DNA of 14,707 nt from an uncultured Eubacteriales bacterium (GTDB lineage Bacteria > Bacillota > Clostridia > Christensenellales > Borkfalkiaceae). The position numbers and the translations under genes are program-made. The stretch is taken from NCBI GenBank assembly GCA_900548285.1, contig URKE01000048.1, positions 1 to 14,707 on the forward strand, read 5' to 3'. The notes beneath the pieces are model-generated. The model was not told the DNA's origin. It saw only the letters and a list, made by a program, of their open reading frames with translations, and did no database searches. This document shows, piece by piece, positions 6,609 through 13,440 of this stretch (the stretch's first letter is position 1; each line of letters opens with the position of its first letter).

Positions 6609-9593
6609 ATGAAAATCGACTATGAAATACTGAAAAATCCTACGAGCGAACTGCGCGGAAAACCGTTTTGGGCATGGAACGGCGAAATCGATGAAAAAGA
6701 AATAGATTTCCAGATCGAATGTCTTAAAAAAATGGGGTTCGGCGGGGCGTTCATTCACTCCCGCACGGGGCTTAAGACGGAATATATGGGCGAAAAATGG
6801 TTAAAACTCGTTCGCCGCGCCGCCGAAAAACTTGCCGGACACGGATTGGAAGCGTATCTTTACGACGAGGATCGCTGGCCGAGCGGAACTTGCGGCGGTT
6901 ACGTAACCGAAACCAAGGAATTCCGCGCGAAATATATGACTTACTTTGAAGTCGTGAGCGACGACGTCGCGCGTGAAAGCGACAACTCGGGAAACGGCGA
7001 AGATTTTGAAAAACCCGAGAATTTTCTCGGGCTTTTCGCGGTTGAATTTGACGGCGAAGCGGCGAAAAATTACCGTAAAATCGCCACGCCGAGCGAAAAA
7101 AAGGAAAACGAGCGCGTGTTCGCCTTTTATTTCGACTATATGCAACCCGACAGTTTCTATAACGGTTACACTTACGCCGACACGATGAACAAAGCCGCCA
7201 CCGAGCGTTTTATCGGACTTACTCACGAAAAATACTTCGAAGCGTTCGGCGAACTGTTCGGAACGGCGATAAAAGGCATTTTCACCGACGAGCCGCACAG
7301 AAACCCCTTCCTCAACGGCTTCGGCAGAAAGGAAAAAAACGCCGAAAGAGAAATACCTTACACCTATAAACTTTTTGAAGAGTTTGAAAAACGCAAGGGC
7401 TATAAAATAGAGGAAAGGCTGCCGCTTTTGTGGTTCGGCGACGCGGAAAACGATTTCTGCAAGGAAACTTACGACCTTATCGAAGTGGAGCAGGAACTTT
7501 TTCTCGAAAACTTCGCCGCGCCTTATCATAAATGGTGCCGCGCTCACGGGCTTCTCGTAACGGGGCACGTTCTGCACGAGGATAACCTTGCCGCGCAGAC
7601 GACAATGTGCGGAAGCGTGATGCGGTATTACGAATATATGGATTACCCCGGAATGGACAATCTTTGCGAGGATAACTTTGCCGTGAACGTTCCGTCGCTC
7701 GTGAATTCCGTGGCAAAGCAACTCGGCAAAAAATTCGTTCTCGACGAACTGTACGCCGCGACGGGCTGGAAAATGACTCTCGCCGATTATAAACGTACCG
7801 GAAACTGGCAGAGTTTCGGCGGCGTTTCGCTCCGCTGTCCACATCTTTCCTGGTACACGATGAAAGGTCAGGCGAAGCGCGATTATCCCGCAAGTATCCT
7901 GCATCAGTCCGCCTGGTATCCCGAACATAAGTATCTCGAGGACTATTTTTCGAGGCTTCAATATCTCTTGAACGTCGGCGAGGAGCAAACGGACGTTGCG
8001 ATAATCAACCCCGTGGAATCGCTCTGGGGGCTTACCAACGAGCGGTCTTATATCAACTGTTTCGGAACGACAAGTCCGCTTATAAGTCGATTAGAGCGTG
8101 AATATTACGAACTTTTCAAGTTTATAAGGCTCAACGGCGGCGCGGCGGATTATATCGACGAAGGCGTTTTCGCTAAGCACGGAAAAGTCGAAAACGGTCG
8201 GCTCGTCGTCGGAAAAAAGAGATACGACAAAATAATTTTAAACGGCAATTACAACCTGCGTTCGACAACGCTTTCCGCGTTAAAGGAATTTGTCCGCAAC
8301 GGCGGAACGCTTATTCTGGCGGGCGAACTTCCACGGTATCTCGACGGCGTCCGTCACGATTTTTCCGAAGATCTGAACGGCGCGATAAACGTCGGGTTTA
8401 ACCCCGAAAAAGTTCTGAAACTGATTAAATCGGACGAAGTTGTCGTTTCGGAAGGAAATATAATCTCCGAAACCCGCGTTTTCGACGACGGTAAGGTGTA
8501 TTTCTTCCTTAATAAGGCTGACGATGCAAAAAAAGACGATGCGATTTTGAGTGGAAATCGGGTGACGATAGTCATAAAAAACGCCGTCGATCCGGTCGGA
8601 ATAAACCTTTATACGGGCGAAAAGTTTTTCATTCCGTTCACAAGGCGCGGCGACGAAATAATTATCGAACGCAACTTTGAAAACGACGGCGCTCTGGTTT
8701 TGCTTTGCAACGGCGAAAAGGTAAAAGAGAAGAAAATTATCGAAAAACCGACCGATTTTCCGGAGGAATTCGACTATAAACTCGAAGAACCGAACGTTCT
8801 TCCGCTCGATTTTGCCGATTGTTATCTCGACGGCGAGTTTTTCGCCCGCGGCGACGTTCTGGAAATCGACAGAAAAATAAGAGAAAAATTCGGACTCGAA
8901 CAACGCCACGGCGAGATGGTTCAGCCTTGGTTTAAGGATAAATTTTATCCTGCGCCCGAAAATTTATGCAAAGTCACGCTTAAATTTTCCTTTAAGACGG
9001 CTGAGCCTGTTCGCGGAGTTGCCTTTATGACCGAGGACGAAAACGCGGAAATAAGGGTGAACGGCAATCTTCTCGACGGGAAAACGTCACACGGAACGGA
9101 GATCGACGGTTGTTTCCGCGTTATTCCCGTTGCCGACGAGTTTTTAAAGGTCGGAAAAAACGAAATAACCGTCGCGTTTGATTTTAACGAGCGGTACGAT
9201 ATCGAGGGCGCGTTTTTATGCGGCGATTTCGGCGTGTACGGAGATAATGAAACCGAGGTGTTGAAAGGTCTGCCTAAAAAACTGAAAATCGGCGATTTTG
9301 CAGTTCAGGGGCTTAAATATTACGGCGGGAGGGTTTCTCTTCGTTCGTCGCTCAAAAACGGTGTTTATCGACTTATAGCCGATGATTTGCCTTGCGCGGC
9401 GTGCGTTGTGAACGGAGTCCCCGCAGTTTTTCCGCCTATAAACGCGGAGTTTGAAGTAACGAAAGGCGAACTCTTGATAACCCTTGCCTTCACGCGGCAG
9501 AACACGTTCGGTACGGAATTTAAAAACGGCGTCCGCTCGGGTTTGATTCCTCAAGGACTTTCCGAAAAGACCTCGCTTGTTCTCATCGGCTGA
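6609..9593 (+). CDS. GH106-like glycoside hydrolase (alpha-L-rhamnosidase-related)
   Basis: This 994-residue protein belongs by its motifs to the GH106 / Glyco_hydro_106 group. The N-terminus has FWAWNGEIDEKEI (20-32), then GFGGAFIHSRTGL (43-55) and YDEDRWPSG (85-93), a (beta/alpha)8-barrel signature of this group. Acidic candidates for catalysis or metal binding stand in FTDEPH (225-230), TGHVLHED (318-325) and LDELYAATGW (378-387). A C-terminal beta-sandwich (about 800-910) resembles a galactose-binding-like accessory domain. No signal peptide is visible, so it is probably cytoplasmic like its partner. The ATG at 6609 is seven bases past the stop of the GH78-like gene; it has no strong ribosome site, so coupled translation is likely. 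An in-frame GTG at 6594 would overlap the upstream gene and is less likely. Members of this family also act on sugars other than rhamnose, so substrate is open. A terminator follows 88 bases after the stop. Confidence 0.82.
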   Translation: MKIDYEILKNPTSELRGKPFWAWNGEIDEKEIDFQIECLKKMGFGGAFIHSRTGLKTEYMGEKWLKLVRRAAEKLAGHGLEAYLYDEDRWPSGTCGGYVTETKEFRAKYMTYFEVVSDDVARESDNSGNGEDFEKPENFLGLFAVEFDGEAAKNYRKIATPSEKKENERVFAFYFDYMQPDSFYNGYTYADTMNKAATERFIGLTHEKYFEAFGELFGTAIKGIFTDEPHRNPFLNGFGRKEKNAEREIPYTYKLFEEFEKRKGYKIEERLPLLWFGDAENDFCKETYDLIEVEQELFLENFAAPYHKWCRAHGLLVTGHVLHEDNLAAQTTMCGSVMRYYEYMDYPGMDNLCEDNFAVNVPSLVNSVAKQLGKKFVLDELYAATGWKMTLADYKRTGNWQSFGGVSLRCPHLSWYTMKGQAKRDYPASILHQSAWYPEHKYLEDYFSRLQYLLNVGEEQTDVAIINPVESLWGLTNERSYINCFGTTSPLISRLEREYYELFKFIRLNGGAADYIDEGVFAKHGKVENGRLVVGKKRYDKIILNGNYNLRSTTLSALKEFVRNGGTLILAGELPRYLDGVRHDFSEDLNGAINVGFNPEKVLKLIKSDEVVVSEGNIISETRVFDDGKVYFFLNKADDAKKDDAILSGNRVTIVIKNAVDPVGINLYTGEKFFIPFTRRGDEIIIERNFENDGALVLLCNGEKVKEKKIIEKPTDFPEEFDYKLEEPNVLPLDFADCYLDGEFFARGDVLEIDRKIREKFGLEQRHGEMVQPWFKDKFYPAPENLCKVTLKFSFKTAEPVRGVAFMTEDENAEIRVNGNLLDGKTSHGTEIDGCFRVIPVADEFLKVGKNEITVAFDFNERYDIEGAFLCGDFGVYGDNETEVLKGLPKKLKIGDFAVQGLKYYGGRVSLRSSLKNGVYRLIADDLPCAACVVNGVPAVFPPINAEFEVTKGELLITLAFTRQNTFGTEFKNGVRSGLIPQGLSEKTSLVLIG

Positions 9594-9618
9594 TAACGCG
9601 CCCGCAAATTATCGGCGG

Positions 9619-9675
9619 GCGGAAATTTACAAGCGGAAAATTTACAAGCGGATATTTACAAGCAGAAATTTAAGA
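9619..9675. repeat. Degenerate 14-15 base tandem repeat, four units
   Basis: The unit GCGGAAATTTACAA occurs at 9619-9632, with an extra A at 9633-9647, as GCGGATATTTACAA at 9648-9661, and as a decayed fourth copy at 9662-9675. A short inverted repeat (CGCCCGC 9599-9605 with GCGGGCG 9615-9621) abuts it. The repeat sits between the last hydrolase gene and the terminator. No function is evident; it looks like slippage-born sequence, possibly in the transcript's 3' end. Confidence 0.7.
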
Positions 9676-9681
9676 CAAAAT

Positions 9682-9716
9682 AAAAACCTTACGAATTCCC
9701 GTGCCGTAAGGTTTTT
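9682..9716. terminator. Bidirectional intrinsic terminator between convergent genes
   Basis: Bases 9682-9693 pair with 9705-9716 in a 12-pair stem around an 11-base loop. The plus strand ends in a run of six Ts, and the minus strand likewise ends in five. It stands between the hydrolase gene (plus strand) and the zinc peptidase gene (minus strand), which converge here, so it can stop both transcripts. Confidence 0.88.
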
Positions 9717-9735
9717 TGTTGAAAAAAATTATCGA

Positions 9736-10458
9736 TTAGTCGTTTCTGCGGCTTTTTACGGAGCCGACGATCAGAATGAACCTGAGAAGATATAAAAGCG
9801 AAACGAGTAACGACGCCACGTAAGTCATAGCGGCGGCAGTAAGCACCCTTCTCGTTTTTTTCAGTTCGTCGTTGTTCATAACGCCCGTTTCGGCGAGCAT
9901 GCGCATGGCCCTTCTCGAAGCGTCGAATTCAACGGGGAGAGTGACGAGCGCAAACAAAGTGGAAAGCGAATAGAGCGCGATGCCGATCGCGATAATAACG
10001 TTTGCGGTGTCGGGATTAATGAGGAAACTGAGCAGAACTCCGACCGCCGCAACGGGAACGGCAAGCCGCGAGCCGATGTTCGTCACGGGGACGAGAACGG
10101 AGCGGAGCGTGAGCAAAAACGAACCTGTGTGTTTTTGAACCGCGTGTCCGCATTCGTGCGCGGCAACTCCGAGCGACGCGATGTCCGTTCCGGAATAAAC
10201 GCTTTCCGAAAGGCTTAAAACGTCCGTGGACGGGTTGTAGTTATCGGTGAGCGAACCGTCGACTTTCCTTATCTCTACCGACCTGATGCCCTGTTTTTCC
10301 AAAAGCATGTCGCTCATTTCGTTCGCCGTCCACTGCGACGACGACTGAACGCGCGAATACTTTTTAAACCTGATCGTGACGAGCAGTTGACAGATAAGGG
10401 CGAACAGAATGCCCGGCAACACTACGATGAAGGACGCGTAATAAATAAAATAAAACAT
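9736..10458 (-). CDS. Membrane zinc metallopeptidase, YugP family
   Basis: The 240-residue protein matches the neutral zinc metallopeptidase family Zn_peptidase_2 (B. subtilis YugP). It has an N-terminal membrane helix (about 6-30), the zinc-binding HECGH at 101-105, probable third-ligand region VEFDAS (176-181), and further membrane helices around 132-147, 153-174 and 208-232. It should sit in the cytoplasmic membrane; substrates of this family are not established. Length and motif order are as expected, and the gene seems intact. The start ATG has AGAGGT about six bases upstream. It has its own extended -10 promoter, with 301 bases separating it from the upstream membrane-protein gene, so it is probably a separate transcript ending at the bidirectional terminator. 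Confidence 0.92.
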   Translation of the reverse strand: MFYFIYYASFIVVLPGILFALICQLLVTIRFKKYSRVQSSSQWTANEMSDMLLEKQGIRSVEIRKVDGSLTDNYNPSTDVLSLSESVYSGTDIASLGVAAHECGHAVQKHTGSFLLTLRSVLVPVTNIGSRLAVPVAAVGVLLSFLINPDTANVIIAIGIALYSLSTLFALVTLPVEFDASRRAMRMLAETGVMNNDELKKTRRVLTAAAMTYVASLLVSLLYLLRFILIVGSVKSRRND

Positions 10459-10502
10459 ATTGACCTCTTTGTTCTGAACCGGCGTTACGCCTCTTTTAAT
10501 AG

Positions 10503-10511
10503 ATTATATCA
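10503..10511 (-). promoter_or_regulatory. Extended -10 promoter of the YugP-like peptidase gene
   Basis: The minus strand reads TGATATAAT (10511-10503), a full extended -10 element. The best -35 candidate is only ATAACA, 18 bases upstream, so recognition probably relies on the TG extension. The leader is about 40 bases. It contains the palindrome GGCGTTACGCC at 10481-10491, which could be a small operator or hairpin, then the AGAGGT ribosome site. Confidence 0.75.
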
Positions 10512-10689
10512 TACGTCTCGCAAAAATGTTATAAAAATTACGTAAAAATTTTAAAGCATATTTTTTTCGAACCGGTACGTGAGTTTTGTAAACAGTCCGC
10601 GAGGAAAATCAAAAACGCATATTGTTTTGTCAATCATACCGCAAAACGCCTGTATAAGTCGATTAATCGATGTTTTTACGCGTAAATGA
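10512..10689. other. Intergenic stretch with two short perfect palindromes
   Basis: Between the peptidase promoter and the hairpin at 10690 there is no convincing gene on either strand. Two perfect palindromes lie close together: CGATTAATCG (10660-10669) and TTTACGCGTAAA (10675-10686). The second shares the TTTAC/GTAAA arms of the LacI-type operators near 3252 and 4346, but with two fewer central bases. On the plus strand TTGTCA (10627-10632) and TATAAG (10653-10658) are 20 bases apart, too far for a normal promoter. Confidence 0.5.
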
Positions 10690-10727
10690 CGCCGCCGGGC
10701 GGAACGATTTCGTTCCGCCCGGCGGCG
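10690..10727. terminator. Perfect 18-pair GC-rich hairpin, probable terminator of the ABC operon
   Basis: Bases 10690-10707 pair without mismatch with 10710-10727, leaving almost no loop (in practice a four-base ATTT loop). It lies 33 bases after the stop of the minus-strand membrane-protein gene, where an operon terminator belongs. The better T-rich tail (GTTTTGTTTTG) is on the plus strand; the minus-strand tail (TCATTTACG) is poor in T. It may act in both directions or stop an unrecognised plus-strand transcript. Confidence 0.75.
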
Positions 10728-10759
10728 TTTTGTTTTGTAATTATCTGCGACTGAAATTC

Positions 10760-11398
10760 TTAAAACAAATCGTCGCCGTTATTTCCGCTTTCTTCCGAAG
10801 TCGCAACTTTTCCGGTCGTTTCCGCGCCGCCGTTAATGCCGTTAACACCGTTAACGCCGGCAGTCCCGTTATTTCCGTTTGCGTCAACGCCGACGCCTTC
10901 TTTAACGTCCGCGCCGTAACGGCACAGAAGCCAGCATATTATATATACTATGCCTGTGGTGAATCCCGAAAATCCGCTCCCGTCCGCGTCGAGATTGAAG
11001 CAGGCGTAAATTATCGCAATGATTATTCCGGAAACGACCGAAACGGCGAGATATATAATGCCGACTTTAAGCACGTCTTTGCAGATATGTCTGTCGAACG
11101 GCGTACCTGCGGCGAGTTCGTCCTCGAAAAGCCTCTTCGAGAACCAACTCAGAACCGCGCCCGCGGCGCAAACGAAAACGCCCGTAAGGCACGTGCAACG
11201 CACGGCGGCGAGGTCGATTGTATCGGGTTGTATCGCTTCGAGCGCCTTTTTCCATATTTCGGAATTCTCGTCGATCGCGAAAAGCGAAGCCGCTCCGATC
11301 GCGCTTGCAACCGCGCCGATTATACAGAGTATGTAAGCGATTTTGGCGAGGATTCTCAGAACTTTAACGATTTTCTGAATAACTTCGAGTGATTTCAT
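10760..11398 (-). CDS. Four-helix membrane protein with Gly/Asn-rich tail (DUF2975-like)
   Basis: The function of this 212-residue protein is unknown. Membrane helices are visible at about 18-41, 68-86, 111-132 and 147-161. The segment ELAAGTPFDRHICKDVLKVG (94-113) before the third helix resembles the conserved loop of DUF2975-type membrane proteins, a weak match by eye. The last 45 residues are polar and of low complexity, with GVNGVNGING at 181-190 and many Gly, Asn and acidic residues; they are predicted to be disordered. An AAAGGAG site stands 12 bases before the ATG, a rather long spacing. The gene starts 48 bases after the ABC permease stop on the same strand, with no clear terminator between, so it is probably the third gene of the exporter operon, perhaps an accessory protein. 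Confidence 0.75.
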   Translation of the reverse strand: MKSLEVIQKIVKVLRILAKIAYILCIIGAVASAIGAASLFAIDENSEIWKKALEAIQPDTIDLAAVRCTCLTGVFVCAAGAVLSWFSKRLFEDELAAGTPFDRHICKDVLKVGIIYLAVSVVSGIIIAIIYACFNLDADGSGFSGFTTGIVYIICWLLCRYGADVKEGVGVDANGNNGTAGVNGVNGINGGAETTGKVATSEESGNNGDDLF

Positions 11399-11446
11399 GT
11401 TTTTTATTTTCTCCTTTACGTTTACTTGAACGTCGTAAGCGTTTTT

Positions 11447-12349
11447 TTATTTATGTTTTTTCAGCAGTTTTCCCAACAGGACGTAAAGCCCGAGAAGAAG
11501 CAGCGTCGCGCCCGCAAGGACGAGATACATAACCCATATTTCAACTTTGTCGCCGAAGAAATATACGTTACAGTCCACGCCGTCTTTAATGTTTTTGAGT
11601 ACTTCCGCCCGCGCCGCGTCTCCTTCGATAAGCGAGCCGAGTTCGTTCAGCGCGCCCGAAAGCGCGTGATTGCGGACGAGAGCCGTGCCGTAAGTCCCGG
11701 GCAGGAACATAATTATATTTCTGAGCGCGGGGCTGAAACTCGCGATCGGCATATACGCGCCGCACAAAAATCCGTACCCGGCGGAAACTATCGTGCCGAC
11801 CGCCGAAGCCTGACCGTTAGTTGTCAAAAACACGTTCACGCAGGACGAAAGCGCCGTTCCGAAAAGGGTTAGCAGAACAACGTCCGAAATAATCAGCGTC
11901 ACGTCCGCAAACGATAAATACCAGCCCTTTATCGCGGTGTAAACAAAGCAAGCCGCCGCGGCGGTAAGGCTTACGATTATCGTCGAGAGGAACGTTGCGG
12001 TAAAATACGAAACGGATAAAACGGGGCTTTTAATCGGCGAAACGAGCAGGTCGTTCCGCGCGCCGCTCGTTATGTCCTGAATCATCAGCAGGTTGGAGCA
12101 GAACGCCACGGTAACGCACGTAACCGCGAGAAGCGACGAAACGAGTTCGCCCGTAACCAGCCCGTTGAGCAGTTTTTCCGGCATCTCGAAGCCGTCCGGA
12201 CCCAGGAACGATTTTTTGTATACGTTCGCCAAAAACGTGGAATACAAAACGAGCAGTATTATCGGCGTTATGAGCGACGAGAAAAACAAGCCTTTGTCTT
12301 TGAAAAAGACTTTTACGTTTCTTTTAGTCAAAGCGAAAAACGTTTTCAT
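11447..12349 (-). CDS. ABC-2 type exporter permease
   Basis: This 300-residue integral membrane protein is the membrane half of an ABC exporter paired with the ATPase encoded just upstream. Its layout matches ABC-2 permeases of the DrrB/NodJ type: a cytoplasmic N-terminus (ALTKRNVKVFFKDK), six predicted helices at about 21-41, 70-90, 112-138, 150-172, 182-203 and 270-292, and the conserved loop after helix five with GAYMPIASFSPALR and FLPGTYG. An extracellular loop of about 45 residues lies before the last helix. I chose ATG 12349 because GGGAGGA stands eight bases upstream; an in-frame ATG 39 bases earlier lies within the ATPase gene and lacks such a site. Only one base separates the ATPase stop from this start, so translation is coupled. 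The cargo (drug, lipid or polymer) cannot be read from sequence. Confidence 0.9.
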   Translation of the reverse strand: MKTFFALTKRNVKVFFKDKGLFFSSLITPIILLVLYSTFLANVYKKSFLGPDGFEMPEKLLNGLVTGELVSSLLAVTCVTVAFCSNLLMIQDITSGARNDLLVSPIKSPVLSVSYFTATFLSTIIVSLTAAAACFVYTAIKGWYLSFADVTLIISDVVLLTLFGTALSSCVNVFLTTNGQASAVGTIVSAGYGFLCGAYMPIASFSPALRNIIMFLPGTYGTALVRNHALSGALNELGSLIEGDAARAEVLKNIKDGVDCNVYFFGDKVEIWVMYLVLAGATLLLLGLYVLLGKLLKKHK

Positions 12350-12350
12350 T

Positions 12351-13259
12351 TCAGTTTCCTCCCGCAAGTTTTTTGCCCGTAACCGCAAGAAAAACGTCGT
12401 CCATTTTGCCTTTCGTTATTTCAAAATCCGAAAACACGGCGGGGTGTTTAATTATCAGGTCGCGCGCTTCGGCTGTGTTTTTAACCGAAATTCTGAAGGC
12501 GTCGCGAATCTTTTCGTAAGGGAATCCGAGGTCTTTAATCGTCTGTTCGTCGGCGTTATAAACGGTGACGAAATCGCCCGTGTATCTGTTTTTCAGTTCG
12601 AGCGGCGTGCCTTCTGCGGCGATTTTGCCCGAATCGAGAATTATCACGTAGTCCGCGTCCGTTGATTCTTCCATATAATGGGTGGTGAGGAAAACGGTCA
12701 TTCCGTCGTGAAGCCGCAAATCGCGGATAACCCCCCAGAGCGTTTTGCGCGTCTGCGGATCGAGTCCCGTGGTCGGTTCGTCCAGAATCAGCACTTCGGG
12801 TTTGTGCAGAAGCGCCCGCGCCACGTCTATCCGTCTGCGTTGCCCGCCCGAAAGTTTGCCCACCGTCCGCGTCATAAGGTCCTTAAAACACAGTTTTTCG
12901 GCAAGTTCGTCTATGCGTTTTTTCGCTTCCGCGCCGTAAATTCCGTAAAGAGCCGCCCGCGAAACGAGATTATCCCTAACCGAAAGGCGGGCGTCGAGCG
13001 CGGAATTCTGAAACACCACTCCGAGTTTTTTCGCGATTTCTCTCATATCCGTTCCGACGTTTTTTCCGCAGATTTCGACGTTGCCGTCGTCCTTTTCCAA
13101 AAGACCGCACATTATGGAAATCGTAGTCGATTTGCCCGCGCCGTTAACGCCCAGAAACGCGAAAAGTTCGCCCCTTTTAACCCTGAACGAAAGATTGTTT
13201 ACGGCGTGAACTTCGCCGAACCTTTTTTCAAGTCCGTCAATCCTTATTATATCGTCCAT
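12351..13259 (-). CDS. ABC transporter ATP-binding protein (drug/ABC-2 exporter type)
   Basis: This 302-residue ATPase drives the ABC-2 permease encoded next to it. All nucleotide-binding motifs are present: Walker A GVNGAGKST (37-45), Q-loop Gln84 in VVFQ, signature LSGGQ (136-140), Walker B VLILDEP (156-162) and the switch His194 in TTHYMEE. The sequence and the roughly 80-residue C-terminal extension resemble the CcmA/DrrA-type exporter ATPases. The ATG has GGAG six to seven bases upstream, and a good promoter lies about 40 bases further up. Its last codons (GGA GGA AAC) supply the ribosome site of the permease. The gene lies divergent to the VanW-family gene, sharing a roughly 180-base control region. 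Family call secure; substrate unknown. Confidence 0.95.
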   Translation of the reverse strand: MDDIIRIDGLEKRFGEVHAVNNLSFRVKRGELFAFLGVNGAGKSTTISIMCGLLEKDDGNVEICGKNVGTDMREIAKKLGVVFQNSALDARLSVRDNLVSRAALYGIYGAEAKKRIDELAEKLCFKDLMTRTVGKLSGGQRRRIDVARALLHKPEVLILDEPTTGLDPQTRKTLWGVIRDLRLHDGMTVFLTTHYMEESTDADYVIILDSGKIAAEGTPLELKNRYTGDFVTVYNADEQTIKDLGFPYEKIRDAFRISVKNTAEARDLIIKHPAVFSDFEITKGKMDDVFLAVTGKKLAGGN

Positions 13260-13300
13260 ATATTCTCCGAAAGATATATTCTATAACAAGTGTTTTATAT

Positions 13301-13329
13301 ATTGTAAACTTTAATCGTCGTTTTGTCAA
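13301..13329 (-). promoter_or_regulatory. Promoter of the ABC exporter operon
   Basis: On the minus strand TTGACA (13329-13324) and TACAAT (13306-13301) are 17 bases apart, with one deviation from consensus. Transcription would start near 13294, giving a leader of about 35 bases. An overlapping weaker alternative is TTTACA (13308-13303) with TATAGA (13285-13280), also 17 bases apart. Confidence 0.78.
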
Positions 13330-13360
13330 CAATATTATATATACTCGCGGTAAACTCCTC

Positions 13361-13415
13361 GTAATAATTCCCGGTATAATTTCCTGTGTATACGGCATAA
13401 TCCGGCATAATTTCC
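13361..13415 (+). promoter_or_regulatory. Helically phased repeats upstream of the VanW-family gene
   Basis: The sequence CCGGTATAATTTCC (13371-13384) returns as CCGGCATAATTTCC (13402-13415), and a shortened copy ACGGCATAATCC begins at 13392. A looser relative (GTAATAATTCC) is at 13361-13371. Starts at 13371, 13392 and 13402 are 21 and 10 bases apart, two and one helical turns. Each copy contains a -10-like hexamer (TATAAT, CATAAT), but none has a good -35. This may be a regulator's binding array or a promoter needing an activator. Confidence 0.5.
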
Positions 13416-13440
13416 GGCGGAAAACGCATACTTGCGGTAT

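Noticed and set aside
6801..7988. Long antisense reading frame (395 codons) opposite the GH106-like gene
   Set aside because: Its translation is rich in Phe, Val and Arg with no recognisable motif and mirrors the codon bias of the real gene; similar antisense frames lie opposite fhs and the aminotransferase.
10627..10658. Plus-strand promoter TTGTCA with TATAAG
   Set aside because: The spacing is 20 bases, too long for sigma-A, and no gene follows.
13432..13440. TTG start for the VanW-family gene
   Set aside because: No better ribosome site than the ATG nine bases later; the ATG gives the same signal peptide.
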